This document shows, one piece after another, positions 1 through 11,494 of a stretch of 64,000 bases of DNA (its first letter is position 1; each line of letters opens with the position of its first letter). The position numbers and the translations under genes are program-made. Origin of the DNA: Diploptera punctata (Eukaryota > Arthropoda > Insecta > Blattodea > Blaberidae); NCBI GenBank assembly GCA_030220185.1, contig JASPKZ010002336.1, positions 716,501 to 780,500 on the forward strand. The letters run 5' to 3'. Under the pieces are notes generated by a model that worked only from the letters and a program-made list of their open reading frames with translations, ran no database searches and was not told the origin of the DNA.

Positions 1-225
1 ACGCACGTAGTTTTTCTGTTTTGTAGCAATAGAAACGTCCGGGGTAGGCCTACCTTTTACTATAATATCGTGTTTTTCCTGAAAACTTAAATGTTTAAAT
101 GAAATACTTAACAAAAGATCTAAAACACAACATTGTTGCTGTTGAGAGGTGTTACTGGTTCCACTATCGGATGTAGTTGGTGTGGGATCCAGTGGTCCTG
201 TTTTATTAGTCGAGTCCCTTTTCAT
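1..225 (-). CDS. hAT (DUF4371/ZMYM1-type) transposase N-terminus, cut by window edge
   Basis: An open frame of 75 codons runs on the minus strand from an ATG at 225-223 to the window edge without a stop. The first 35 residues are polar and Ser/Thr/Gln rich. They are followed by a segment reading LSFQEKHDIIVKGRPTPDV and then a KQKNYVR stretch. This arrangement is typical of the N-terminus of DUF4371-type hAT transposases and their domesticated relatives, just before the TTF-type zinc finger. The rest lies outside the window, so it cannot be said whether the gene is intact, domesticated or dead. The family call rests on recognition of the motif order only. Confidence 0.5.
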   Translation of the reverse strand, partial: MKRDSTNKTGPLDPTPTTSDSGTSNTSQQQQCCVLDLLLSISFKHLSFQEKHDIIVKGRPTPDVSIATKQKNYVR

Positions 226-477
226 TTCTACTTAACAGCGCTATCGATTTCTTTATGCCCCACTTCACAGGCACACTTGTAGTACACCACTAATAATACA
301 CAAAAATCACATTGATATCGTGGATTATACAAGAATATATACACGAAAGTTGTCTACTACAGAATGCCCAAGCTTGTCAAACTGTTAACGCACAACGAGG
401 AATATGTAATTTGCAACTGTTTCAAAAGCACGCTGATTAATTCCTGGTGTCGGAAATTAGAATATTAAAATACGTAT

Positions 478-686
478 CTGATATAGCAGTCGTCCTCAAC
501 TAAATTAAATTTACGTTAAACTTAATCAAGTTGTTAAAACGATTAAGGCCTTTCAGAATTACGTTCCATCTTCTACATTCCATTTGGTACCAGAAGATGG
601 AACGTGATTCTGAAAGGCCTTCACAGTTTTAACTACTTGAAGTTTCTTTAACAATTTAATTTAATTGAGGACGACTGCTATATCAG
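478..686. repeat. Foldback palindrome, Penelope-end type
   Basis: The sequence reads into its own reverse complement. The outer arms contain GCAGTCGTCCTCAAC and its complement; the inner arms contain AGGCCTTTCAGAAT and its complement around a short centre near 585. The same outer words (TTGAGGACGACTG) and inner words (GAAAGGCC) occur at 33.7, 38.7 and 51.9-52.1 kb, so this is a dispersed family. I read it as two head-to-head 3' ends of a Penelope-like retroelement. Confidence 0.6.
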
Positions 687-699
687 GTAGGTGTACTTA

Positions 700-1390
700 T
701 TTTAACATTTTATTACATAACCTCAACGGCGTTTTACAATGGATTTTAGAAGTATTGCTCGGAAATTACCGTGGGAGGGTAATTTGCGGACTGGGCGAGT
801 CCAAATCTGAAGACGATGAGGGAAGGAAGCATAAATTTACGCTGGCATTTGTTGGTTCTCTATGGTCTTAAGAAACGTTTTAAAGTTTAAACATGAAAAT
901 TTAATAAATTTTGTAAGTTTACGATACTTAGGGGATTAACCCAGTCCATTGATGGCACGTCACTGAATTACTAATTTTGCAGTAGAGGAATTTGCAATGA
1001 ATTAATAATAATAGAAAGGAGCACTGAGAAGAGCATTCATTTCGAAAGTTTTATATCTTCTTTTTTCACTGATCACTTGTATTCAAGTATTCACTCTTTG
1101 CTATATTCACTAATTGATTTTGTTCTGTTTTTACACTTTGTGATATAAAGTTTACACTTATCACCGCATAGTACACATCTGCAGTTTTCAGTTGGCTGAT
1201 GATTTTTTTTATTTTTGCAGATTTTATGATGAAAGTCATGCATCACAAGTCTGGTTACAACATGTCTTTGTGTTTAACATTCTCTTGTCCATTTTCTGTC
1301 TGTCATGGCACTGGAAGTGTAAAATTCCTAATTTATTTCCTTCCGTTTCTGTTCTCTGGTTTGTACTGCTTTTGATATGGTTCTGTAGAT
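700..1390. other. No gene seen
   Basis: AT-rich sequence with stops in all frames. Short ORFs here have no recognisable motif. The right end grades into the LINE fragment beginning near 1400. Confidence 0.5.
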
Positions 1391-1394
1391 GGTA

Positions 1395-2140
1395 GGAGGT
1401 ATGCTTTCCTGATGTCTTCTATGAAATATATTTCTCGAATAAATTCATATATTAATCTGGATGGTGCTGTTTTTCCAGTTCCAATGGTTCTCTTCATGAA
1501 GCTTGCTTTCACTTTCTTTATTTTGTTGATGTCGCTGATAGTTAATTTGTGCCATATGATATCCCGTATGTAACTATGGGAGATATTGTGGGTGTGTCAT
1601 TGCAGTGTCTGTTGTTAGTTTTGTAAGGTTTTTGATATTATAGATCGCTTTTATTGCTGATGTTCTGTCTTGGACGTGTATGCTGAAGGATGTCGCTGTG
1701 GTCTGCATGGTGATACCTAGGTATTTGTACCTGTTGACTGTCTCTAGAGGACTTCCTGCCGATGTAATGGTATCTTCTGCTGCTTTCCTCCCCCTTATCT
1801 GAACGTCATAAAGTCATGAACTGTTTTGTCCTCATTTACTGCAAGTTGATTTTAGTGTGCCCATTATTCACTATTTCCTGCACCTCTGCTTTATTTTGGG
1901 ATCCAATCATCATGTCATATGCATACATTATTATGGTTGTTTGATCGCCCTTCATTATAATTTGGCAGTCTGCTGTGAGGATGTTGAATAATATAGGGCT
2001 GATGGGGTCCCCATTGTAATACACCATTTGTTTGCTTGATGATTTCTTCGGTTTCAACGTCATTTTTTAGTCTTACGTAGTTATATTTCATAACGTTCTC
2101 TATTTGTTTTATCAGTGGGTGTATTTCTCCAATCATCAGC
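1395..2140 (-). pseudogene. LINE reverse-transcriptase fragment (R1/jockey-like)
   Basis: On the minus strand, conceptual translation across frameshifts gives the order expected of a non-LTR reverse transcriptase. First comes a GVLQ motif and then GDPISPILFN (near 2030-1990), then a catalytic-box remnant reading MYAYDMMIG where YADD is expected (near 1915). Next is a segment with KTVHD, then YKYLGITMQ and IHVQDR (near 1720-1660), and a PIVTYGI thumb motif near 1570. The second catalytic aspartate of YADD is not preserved and there are several stops, so the copy is dead. A fragment of a similar LINE lies at 60.4-61.1 kb. The 5' end is missing. Confidence 0.7.
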
Positions 2141-2149
2141 TTCTCTATT

Positions 2150-3065
2150 CTGTTTACTATTTTACTGTTTGCAATGAATTAAATGGTATATTACGGCGTC
2201 CGATTTTCGCGGGTGGAATTTGCGTGAGCGAGCCAACTGGCTGTCTAGCGGGTCTCATTTGTTGGGATAGATCAGTAGCATATTAGTATCGTTCTCTATG
2301 GTAGCCTATGATCAGTAGCTGGTACCAGTTCGTACTGACACTAACAAAATTAGCACGTTCTTGATCAAAATATGAGAACAAAAACCCACTCTATATCTAT
2401 ACTTGGTCTTATAACACCAGCGTATTTTAATCGTGAATTTATAGAGTACAGTCTATGCTGCTTTTAAACAGTTTTTTTTTTTCATCTGTAACTTACAGTA
2501 TAAGTTTAATAAAGATTCTCGTTGCATCAAAATTAAAATAAAAAATGCTGCATGGCCAGGCTCGTGAAATTATTTGTAATGTTTATGTAGGGCCTGTGTG
2601 AAATCAAACAGAAATATGTAATAACAATCCAATGTCAGAATAGAAAATGCAGTTAAATAAAGTTCAATATAAAGTGTTAGAAACTATTAGGTTTGGGTGA
2701 ATTTGAGAACTGTCCAAAGAAATATTGCAGAGGAACAGAAAATATGAATAATACTTATTTTCCTTCACGCATTAGGTCTTTGCCTTTGTCTGTTCATTCC
2801 AGCGCTTTCTTGGTCTACCTATCGATGTTCGTCCTCCAAGACTACACATCAGTATAATGAAGAATAAAGGACGTAATTCGGTACGCCTCGAATGTCTCAC
2901 AAGGTATTGACATGTGTAGCTTAAACAAAATGGACGACTTTGACAAATGCGCTATTATATACACCATAATATATTATTTTTATGTACAACATGGTACTGT
3001 ACAATTGGAAAACTGCTTATCCTTATGTAACAAGTTAAAGGAAACAATTGATTTCAAAGGCGACA
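2150..3065. other. No gene seen
   Basis: AT-rich intergenic DNA. The ORF at 2912-3130 is short, hydrophobic and unrecognised, and overlaps the edge of the MITE-like repeat that follows. Confidence 0.4.
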
Positions 3066-3069
3066 TAAT

Positions 3070-3652
3070 TAATTTAATTGCTCAACATTACATTACCTTA
3101 CCCTTAATTTTCCATAGTACATTCTTGTAATACTGTTATACTACGCAATTCTTCTGTTTTTAATAACATTTTGTAATATTTTTAACGTTTTTCAACGATA
3201 CTTATAACATCCTTTTACAATTTTTACGTATTTATTTATTTACGAGAAACGCTAACACTACGACAATTTTATACAATATTGTGATACTCCCTAGCTATCT
3301 TCCCTCCTCTTTCAATGTTGCCACCAACAACAACTCAATTACACTATTTTTGTTAGGTTAGTATTAGTGTACATCAGATTAGTGAACATTACAGTAAATG
3401 ATATTCATGCAATTTATTTTGTTAGGTTAAGAAGCGAGGAGTTAGTGTAATCCTTTTCTAATAAACATTTGGGAATTTATTTCGAAGGTTGGTCATACAT
3501 GCTGCCATCTAGCAACAGTTCTTTAAACTTTCTGTAGGACTTCAAATGTATGTGGTTCCATCTAGCGACAGTTTTATAAACTCATGTGCATGCAACTGTT
3601 ATTCTGTAGGACTTAGAAAATATATTGCAAAGGTAAAGTACTGTTTTTCCTC
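3070..3652 (-). repeat. Diverged hAT-type MITE relative
   Basis: It shares ordered words with the repeat at 24955-25592 and, more weakly, with the 545 bp MITE at 16163. These are a CTTCTGTTTTTAATAACATT-like segment at one end, two 'GGTTCCATCTAG-GACA' segments, a 'TTCTGTAGGACTT' word and a terminal 'CTGTTTTTCC'. Target duplications are not clear, so the boundaries are approximate. Confidence 0.35.
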
Positions 3653-3811
3653 CTATCCCTTATAGAGACGAAACTTACATAGGAAATCACACCACACCAC
3701 ACCAAAAAACTGGACGGATAATAATGCAGGCAATAATATCCAGAAAGACATGATTTATTACGGTATCTTACACGCTGGAGGAAACACTGGATTATATAAT
3801 TATGAATGCGA

Positions 3812-3981
3812 CCAACCTCATGGACTAGTGGTCAGTGTTTCTGACTACAGTTTATGAGTTCGCGGGTTTGATTCCCGGTCAAACCATAGGAATTTTTCCT
3901 CAAAGGGAATTATTCCTGTGGTTGTCCATGGTCTGGAATTTAGGTTAAGAACTCTCCTGGCGCTCCATCATCATTTATTAC
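3812..3981 (+). repeat. tRNA-headed SINE, interrupted by a hAT element
   Basis: An RNA polymerase III-like head is visible: a tRNA-like segment ending in GCGGGTTTGATTCCCGGTC (B box) is followed by a body rich in 'GGAATTTTTCCTC'. The CATCATCATT-rich tail is cut at 3981 by the hAT element and appears to resume at 8529 (ATCATATCATCGGGG). Confidence 0.55.
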
Positions 3982-5011
3982 TAGGGCTCGGATTTTATGT
4001 AATATCAAATTAAGAAATATGTACATAAATATATAACAAAATATTGTGAAATATGTAATAAAGCAATTATCCAAAATGTTATTTATTTGCTATAAAAAAG
4101 AAGTCCGCATAGTCAAATCTCTATGCTAACTTTTAATCAATTCACTTCTGCTACAAATACAGTGCTGAAGTACAAGTGTCAACCATTCAAGCATTTATGC
4201 CACATTGGATCGGTGTCCACAATTAATTATAGTATACTTTTCCGAATGTTCTGTTGTCATGTCACAATCTTCGGTCTGACAATATGTATTCGTAAATTGA
4301 AAAAAGATCGCTTAATTTCGCAAGAAGTCAACGGTACATATTTATAGAGAGGGATTGTGCTAGGAATAATATTCTCAGGTGGTTCTACGTTTTCACTATT
4401 AAATAAGCGAGAAAGAGTAGCAAGAGTTTGGTATCCAGGGTTCTTGTTTAGCACAGACTGCAGTTTAGTGGAAACCACACCACCCACTTCGCCTGGTAGA
4501 ACACTGACCTTTTGAGTTGCATCTTCATTATTTCCACAGGTTCTTGGAAAGGCATACTTGAAGTTTCCAGTTTCTTGATACTGTTGGGAAGCCAGCTGAA
4601 GTGACTTGCGAGGTATGAAACTGAACTGAGCACTTTAGAACTGTTGAATGCTAACAAGGATTCACTCACACACACTGCAGGATCAGAAGAAAAGTTCTCA
4701 ATCACTGACTTCGTAGCTTCGAAGTGCTTACTGTAGAAAATTACAGCTTCGATCCATGTTTCCCACCTTGTTATCACTGGCTCTGGAGGCAGAGATATAT
4801 CAGGTAGCTGCTCCTTGTAGCGTTGTACACGATAAGAACATTTTATGAAAACCTTCTTCGTTGCTGATATCAGTATATTTACTTCTGGGAATTCATGTCT
4901 AACTGTCTCTGCCAGTCGTTGCAATGCATGAGCTGTACATGTAACATGCACTAAGTTTGGATAAAAATATAGTAAGCTATTTCTCCGCTTTTAAAATGTA
5001 TGGAGCTGCAT

Positions 5012-7098
5012 CATGGGCGTAGCGAGGTGATTTTCGACGAATTAACACTAGATACAATGAGATTTTCTTCTATACGAAAGTAGGTGTAAAAGTTAAAAAT
5101 GGATGCAAAAAATAAAAATAATAATACTGTTAAACCTGCCAAACCCAATCAGTGTGACATATCGATGTATTAAGTTCCAGTGGACATAAAAATCGCTAGT
5201 ACGGCAAAAAATTCTATACGTATATTATTAAAGGCTAACACAGCACTCACTTCTGGAATGTCAGCTGAGTACCTGAGTTTGTTTTTGAATGCCTATACCC
5301 TTGTACAAACTTTGCCTGATCTTGACTCTTCATTGGCCGCACAAACTTCTATAATGAATGCCTCTTTTTTACAACCTTCTATTGGTCAACGCCCACTTAC
5401 CGTGATTGGGTTTCCATTTCTGTGTCTCGTATTTTTTTAGTACGTTCGATAGTACTTTTTTTCTGGTATCAGCACATAACGTTGGATGGCTCTGCACGGT
5501 ACAGCTAGAGGGTCATGTTAACGCTATCGTATGTTTGTAATCAATTGCTGCAGAAATTGAGCTTACTTTCAAAGAGATAGACATTGACTCGCACAAATGT
5601 GTCAGCCAGGGCTATGACGGCTGCTCAACAATAGCAGGAAAAGACAACGGGGTCTAGAAACGTCTGCGCGAGTTATTTCTCCAAAGATATTTACTTCCAG
5701 TTCACGAGCCACAAAGTCAATCTTGTGGTAAATGATTTGAACAGTGTGCCCGAGGTGAGAAACACGATAGATTCAATTAAGGGTATTATAAATTTTTTTC
5801 GAGAGCCTTTGTTGAAAAGACAGCACGTCACAAGCATCCCCATGCTATGTGAAACACGTTGGTCGCAAAAATATAAAAGTATTGGTATATTTAAGAAACA
5901 CTTTTTGGAATTGATGAACAGTCTGAAATTGATTGCCGTAGAAGGAAACGCACCAAACCGAAAACAAGCTGATCAGATGCATGCTGCTGCAAGTAGAAGT
6001 ACTTTTATCTTTTGTTTGTGTCTATTAGCAAAATATTCTAGTTATTTGGAACATGTCGTTAATTTGTTGCTTGCCGTGGCTATACATTTAATTATATGCA
6101 CGGCTCATGCTGAAAACATTAAAAGCATGGTAATAGACCATAGCAAAAAAAAAAAGAAAAAAAAAAAGAAAAGAAAAAAGATGAGATCCCCGAAGTCATT
6201 ATGAAAAAGATGGAGATTATTGCTTCTGAGCTAGGCGTGGATATCACACTACCAAGAATATCCAATAAGCAGACACATCGAGGTAATCTACAACGTAATC
6301 CCGAAGAATACTTTAAGGTGGTCATCTTAAATCTCTACTAGGACTCTTTTCACACAGCTTTGTCATACAGATTAGAAGAACAACATGGCCCTACTTTTGA
6401 ACTTCAAATGCTGCACCCTAAGAACCTAAAAACATCTCTCCAATATGACTAAGCAACGGCGAGGAAAATTTCAGAGTATTACAAAATGGAGGGTTTGTCC
6501 ACCGAAATTGAACTATGGCACCGTATGTGGATGAAACGAAGTGAATAAGGATAAAGATGATGATTTCGTAAACATCGTGGACGAGTGCGATTGTTTCCCA
6601 TCCATCAAAAAAGCAATTGTAATGTGCCTGTCTTTACCATGCACTACGGCTCGATTGAACGCACTTTTAGCACCCTAAGATGAGTGAGATATGCTGTAGC
6701 TCTACAATGAGATGCAAGTCTGCATTAAAAATGATACTTAAAAAGTCAAACAAATCATACTTAAACAAGTTTCTCAAACGCAAAAGCGGTACATTATTAG
6801 TAGTACTTTATTAATAGCTAAAATACAGCTAATTGTTTCGATACAATTAAGTATAACAATTAATAGGTAATCTTGACAAAAATATTTAATTCACCAAGCC
6901 TAAAAGTTCTGCAATTATTTCACTATTATTTTTCATATTTCTTCAATAGCGCTGTAGTTTTCTTCCGAAATATATTGAGGTTAGTTTAAAAAATAAAGCT
7001 GGTATATTGTATTTTTTTATTCGTTCATTTGTATCCGGAGGATATACAATCAAAAATAAATTTGCACCTCCCTTAATCCAAAGCTGGCTATGCCCATG
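5012..7098 (+). mobile_element. 2.1 kb hAT transposon nested in the outer hAT
   Basis: The element starts CATGGGCGTAGCGAGG and its right end, read in complement, starts CATGGGCATAGCCAGC. It is flanked by a perfect 8-bp direct repeat AGCTGCAT at 5004-5011 and 7099-7106. The duplicated octamer lies inside the CTDAA codons of the outer transposase. The plus strand carries a DUF4371-type transposase relic, opposite in orientation to its host element. Confidence 0.9.
5099..6720 (+). pseudogene. Nested hAT transposase relic (DUF4371 type)
   Basis: Blocks in order are a Lys/Asn-rich N-terminus from an ATG near 5099, then GYDGCSTIAGKDNG near 5611-5650 (the RNase H-like core of DUF4371 hATs). ETRWSQKYK follows near 5850, and FKKHFLELMNSL and KKMEIIASELGVDITLPR near 6210-6255. 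The C-terminal dimerisation hallmark is LPCTTAR followed, one frame over, by ERTFSTLR (near 6635-6680). Several stops, frameshifts and an A-rich slippage tract at 6146-6180 show that it is inactive. The region between the N-terminus and GYDG is shorter than in intact relatives, implying an internal deletion. Confidence 0.75.
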
Positions 7099-8528
7099 AG
7101 CTGCATCTGTGCACATCAGTAAGATCCTCTCTTCTTTTACGTCATCTAGCCATAGTATCTTAAGTCCATCATTAATGAATCTAGCAATTGTTGAACTATT
7201 TTTTACCTCCAAAGGTTTACGATATATTAAGTAGGGTTTTGATGCAGCTTCAGAGTCCATCTTGCCCACAGTTAGATTAGCGATGAAACGGCCTACAGCA
7301 TCCATCGTCTCATCAGCAGAAATTCATATAGGTGAGTTGCCTATGCCAATCCTGATTTTTTCTAATATGTCAACATAACAAGAATGAAAGTAATTCTTCC
7401 TGAGAGTGGACTCGTCGGGAATGTTGCGGTTGCAGTATTTTTTGTAAGAAATTTTTTAATTCAGGTACCTGAAGTTTGTTCCAGGGTATGTACCCTGCAA
7501 CCAACGCCATACACAGTTCTTTGTAAAATTCACTATTAGATGGTGTAAGCTGTCCCTGCAACTGTGTAAGTAGTACCTGTTTCTTTGAAGAAACTCGTTT
7601 ATTTTTAATATGTAGATTGCTTCGTAAATGTTGTTCATTTGAGATTTCATCGTACACCCAATACGTTTATCAGAAGTTTGGCAGAGGACTGTTTTACCAT
7701 CAGTGATTAAGCATTGTCAACAGAAATCCGCGTTTTTACCTTTGAAGACAACGAAGACGCAACCAGTGCCATGGTTAAATTAAATGCAACTGACTGTTAT
7801 AAATTCTGAAACGTTTGAGAACAAGGAAGAAAAATCGTTTAAAACAAGTCAATTTTTCTCCGCATCGAACTCGTACAATTTAGCTTTAAATGCAACGGAA
7901 ATGTATAGGATTGACGATAATGCATGAGAAGCACAATAGTAAAAATTACAGTTGTTTTTCATTTCTTGTTATGTAACGATAATTAATGTGATTGTCGAAA
8001 ATTTATAATAATTCCGCAAAAAATATTAAAATATGTAAAATTATGTATACTCGGAACAACGGATCTGTGCCCCTACAGCGCTGACATCGTTCATAAAAAA
8101 GTACATGTCTATACTCACACCATTTCACCGCACTCCTCTCCCACTACGTCAAACAGCAACCATCGAGTAGTGATGTTGCCAAACTTCCCCCAGTGTCATG
8201 ACTCTTTAATACTGAATAATGCAAGGTTGGAGCTGAGTTGACAACACTGGAGTTCAAGTGCAATAGAGAGAGATAGGAATGTAGGGAGGGAAATGATTTG
8301 CCGAGGCAGAAAAGAAAGCAGGCTTTAGTTCTCATATCTTACGGGGGTACATATCAGTTGATCAGACAATACTAAGGTGTGAAATATGTATTATAGCTCG
8401 AAATATGTAATTCAAAACTTTGGAATAAGGGCCTTTTCAGTTTAATTCGTCGACATTTTAGCTTTTTTATAACTACATACACAACAACAGAATATGCAAT
8501 TACATAAAATCCGGGCTCTATTCATCAC

Positions 8529-9209
8529 CCATCATATCATCGGGGTAACATAATCCTGTCTCAACTTCAGAAGTGGGTTACAATTAAGCCATTGCCAGGG
8601 GAGAATACCAGAAATATCGAAACGAAAACCTGGAGCATTGAAAAAAAAAATTCTGAATGCTTTGGCGATGTTTAAGTCTAATAAAAGATATGCTATTATT
8701 ATATGACAATGAACAATGAGAATTAAGTAACTTGGTAAAGAAAAACATTTGATACCTAACTTGCAACCAAATCCTGTATTTTTTATTGACAAAGCGTCCT
8801 CCTCAGCTACAAATACAAAAATATATCTTGGTTCATTGATAATGGTACGATACTGACCCACAATCATTATCATTAGATTCCTTGAGAAAGAAACAACTTT
8901 ATTAACTTGTGTACAGAGATGACTTACTTAATTGACCAGATCTTGACAGAAAAACTCATTAAAGTGCTTAATTCTGAATCATTTTGAGCTCATATGGGGG
9001 AACATATGGGTTGGAAGCAGAAATATCAATTTCAAGATTAAAGATGTAGGCCTACTATGTCGTCAAGGATTTTAAAAAATCAGCGTGGAAAAATTATTAC
9101 GCTCATGTAAAAAATAAACAAAAATAATTATTGTGAGCAAGAAGTGCGACAATAGATAGAATAGTAACTAAATAATCAATTGAGTTGGAGTTTACTTGAT
9201 GAAAATCCA
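8529..9209. other. No gene seen
   Basis: The first ~70 bases look like the severed tail of the SINE at 3812. The remainder is AT-rich without motif-bearing ORFs. Confidence 0.4.
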
Positions 9210-9214
9210 TATTT

Positions 9215-9425
9215 ATTAATTAAATAAAAGTAAAACGTAGTTTTATTTGATTTTCATATTTATTACATAATTCAGTGACAGCTGTTTCGGTACACTGTGA
9301 CTTCTTCAGACATGTTAACAAATTATGAATGTCTGAAGAAGGTACAGTGTACCGAAACAGCTGTCACTGAATTATATAATAAATATGAAAATCAAATAAA
9401 ACTACGTTTTATTTTTATTTATTTG
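9215..9425. repeat. Foldback with paired hammerhead-like cores
   Basis: Arms of about 95 bases (AAACGTAGTTTTATTTGA and its complement outermost) meet around 9310-9330. Each arm carries a CTGAAGA, hairpin, GAAAC, AGCT, GTC string: plus strand 9333-9365 and minus strand 9309-9277. I interpret it as two Penelope-like element ends fused head to head. Confidence 0.6.
9333..9365 (+). ncRNA. Hammerhead-ribozyme-like core
   Basis: Read 5'-3': CTGAAGA, one extra A, a GGTAC/GTACC stem with AGT loop, GAAAC, AGCT, GTC. This matches the order of the conserved hammerhead core (CUGANGA, stem II, GAAA, short stem III, NUH). Two deviations count against activity: the extra base before stem II, and only two clear pairs in the adjoining stem I. 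Known biology: Penelope-like elements carry small type I hammerheads. Confidence 0.35.
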
Positions 9426-9642
9426 GAATAGTAATTGAAGATTGTAGTGATAAAACTGAATTAAACTTTTCTGGGAGCAATGAAGATGAAGGGAGCTAGC
9501 TTATCAGAAATAGAGTAGCTTGCACGATAAAAGTTAGTGTTTTGTGTATTATATCAGCCGCACAATTAATAAACTGAATATAACTTATTAATAGCGACAA
9601 TAGTGATTTGAAATTGACTGTACATAAAGTGTAATGTTTGTA

Positions 9643-10428
9643 CAGTAAAACCTCCGTATTCGCGGCTAAAAATTTCTTTATTTGCTGATCCAGTCGGTAT
9701 ATTAGGATTATTACCCTTTATTAACCTCTTCGGCAAACTTTCTTTTTTTACTGCAGGCACGTGCCAAGGCGGCTTTTTACAAAGAGTGGTTCAAACCAAA
9801 TGGACAAATTAATATCAAAGTAAAACAAACCTTATTGTCACTAAGCCTAAAGTTCGTTGTTAAAAGCCACCGCCGCAATATTTCACGAGCCGCTTTGTCC
9901 GTTGATAAATGCCGCCCTCGCCACGATCGGTGCTTTATTGTTTCAACTTGTCATTCGTTGCAATAATTTTGATTGAATAACACGTCTCTTCTGCTTTGCT
10001 GCCAATTTATAATGTCGGAAAGAACATTAGTTCCGAAGCTGAAAAAAAGTAGTGTTGCCGCTGAAAGTAAAAATATAAATGGTTGACCGTTTATATGCGT
10101 TGACGAGTCGTTTGCGTCTATATCACGATGTTTAATTGTTGATGAATCTAGAAATCCGAAGACAAAATAAGGAATTCTATCGCAGAATTCACAGCTGAAT
10201 ATCAATCTTAATTGAAAGATCTTTTAAAAGAGACAAAACAAAAAAATAAGTTCTTTAAGTCCTTGCCTAAACTGACAGTAATAATTAATAGAAATTATTA
10301 AAAATCTTTCATTGATTGATTTTATTTTGTAACCTTGTAACTTATCCCCTATATATCCATAAAAGTTATCATTCCTTATTCACGGCATATTTGAGGCACA
10401 TATCCCCGCGAATAAGGAGCTTTTACTG
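9643..10428 (+). mobile_element. pogo/Tigger-like DNA transposon remnant
   Basis: The termini are inverted: CAGTAAAACCTCCGTATTCG at the left and, in complement, CAGTAAAAGCTCCTTATTCG at the right. The left flank is TA and the right flank TT, close to a TA target duplication. At 786 bp it is far shorter than a full element. A plus-strand segment from an ATG near 10013 gives a Lys-rich start that soon hits a stop. Confidence 0.7.
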
Positions 10429-10429
10429 T

Positions 10430-10884
10430 TTGTGGAAACAGGTGGTTCCATGTGTGGGGTTAAAATCAGGATGAGTAGACTCGCACTTCATCTTAAATTC
10501 AATTTTTCGACCCAGTTACAACCGCCAAAAAAATGGCATATAAATTCCTGCAGATCAAAGAGCAGTGGCGGCTGGTGGATTAAGAGAGTTGGGGAAGAGG
10601 AATAACTATGAATAATTTATGTTTACTAATATTCAACACTCTTTCCACATAATAGTCTGAACTTCATGGCGCGACAGGTCTAAAATGCCCTTGCCTAAAT
10701 TAAAAATATATATTTATTTAGCAGGTTTCATATCATCTTCCTGTGCCCAATTTATCAATCTACTGTCATTATCCTTCACATCTCTCTGTTATTCCAATTT
10801 CCATAATCCAATCATGCTTCCTTCATACTGTTTAAACCGTCAATCCACGTTATTTTTAGCCGTCCTCTGCTTCTACCAAGTGAC
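10430..10884. other. Intergenic, repeat scraps
   Basis: A segment around 10720-10830 (GCAGGTTTCA, AATCTACTGTCATT, ATTCCAAT words) recurs at about 55155-55255, so it is a dispersed repeat of unknown class. No gene is seen. Confidence 0.4.

Positions 10885-10886
<2 letters not shown>

Positions 10887-10928
<42 letters not shown>
10887..10928. repeat. (TA)n microsatellite
   Basis: An uninterrupted run of TA dinucleotides of about 40 bases. Confidence 0.95.
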
Positions 10929-10931
<3 letters not shown>

Positions 10932-11255
10932 TTATAATTATCTCAGCAATTTTTTTTTAATCCAGAAAATTGAATAAGTTGACGTAAAAAACCTAACATA
11001 TGCTATGATATCCTGAATACGTCTATTAAGATTGCTAAAACAGGATAGCCAACTTATAAAACCTAGTGTCGACATGCAGCCTACTCCTATAGAAAAGCAC
11101 AAAGGGGTCCTACAGGCTCAACGTCCCTATTAGACAAATTGTTGTCAACACTACCATATGCCTTCTCAACTAATGAACTGCGGATAGGTTTGCAATTTAA
11201 TGCAGGAATCCAGTTCCCAGTCTGGTGATTAAAAATTGTACACCACCACATCTCC

Positions 11256-11470
11256 TCCTCGTATGGGGATGAAAGAGTTGCATGGAAGCTTCTTGTAAGA
11301 AAACAAGAGGGAAAATGCCCAGTTGGTAGACCAAGAATGAGGTGGGAGAATAACATTATCCATAATTTGAGGGAGATTATACAGGGGATGATTGGAAAAC
11401 ATTAGCTAAGGATAGGGATGTATGGAGAGCGTATGTCCGCGCGGACATGAACCTATGGGTTCGATAGAGC
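11256..11470 (+). pseudogene. LINE 3' end fragment
   Basis: It is colinear with the last ~210 bases of the LINE at 23789-24297, including the [16 protein letters not shown] coding block and the GAACCTATGGGTTCGATAG end, but with frameshifts. No AGTA tail is left. Confidence 0.7.
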
Positions 11471-11494
11471 CAGTTACTTCTTCTGACCCCAAGA

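Larger units (their letters stand above)
4448..7657 (-). pseudogene. Outer hAT transposase, split by nested insertion
   Basis: Minus-strand coding blocks are found at 7657-7370, 7305-7107 and 5011-4448. The first block has QLTPSNSEFYKEL and LVAGYIPWNKL. The second has FINDGLKILW and ends at MCTDAA. The third continues with APYILKA, a stop/frameshift, then YPNLVHVTCTAHALQR, ISATKKVF and PPVITRW-like and SVIENF segments. This order is characteristic of the BED/DUF-type hAT transposases common in insects. The D of the CTDAA motif lies exactly at the nested element's target duplication, so the insertion destroyed the gene there. Other frameshifts show it was already decaying or has decayed since. 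Confidence 0.7.
3982..8520 (-). mobile_element. 4.5 kb hAT transposon (outer)
   Basis: Imperfect terminal inverted repeats are visible: the left end reads TAGGGCTCGGATTTTATG and the complement of the right end reads TAGAGCCCGGATTTTATG. The flanking octamers are TTTATTAC (3974-3981) and TTCATCAC (8521-8528), matching at 6 of 8 positions with two transitions, as expected for an aged 8-bp hAT duplication. The minus strand carries a broken hAT-type transposase. A second hAT element occupies 5012-7098. Without that insert the element is about 2.45 kb. Confidence 0.8.

Noticed and set aside
7370..8335. ORFs at 7456-7650 and 8144-8335 as separate genes
   Set aside because: The first is a shadow frame of the outer hAT transposase block; the second lies in the non-coding terminal region of that transposon and shows no motif.
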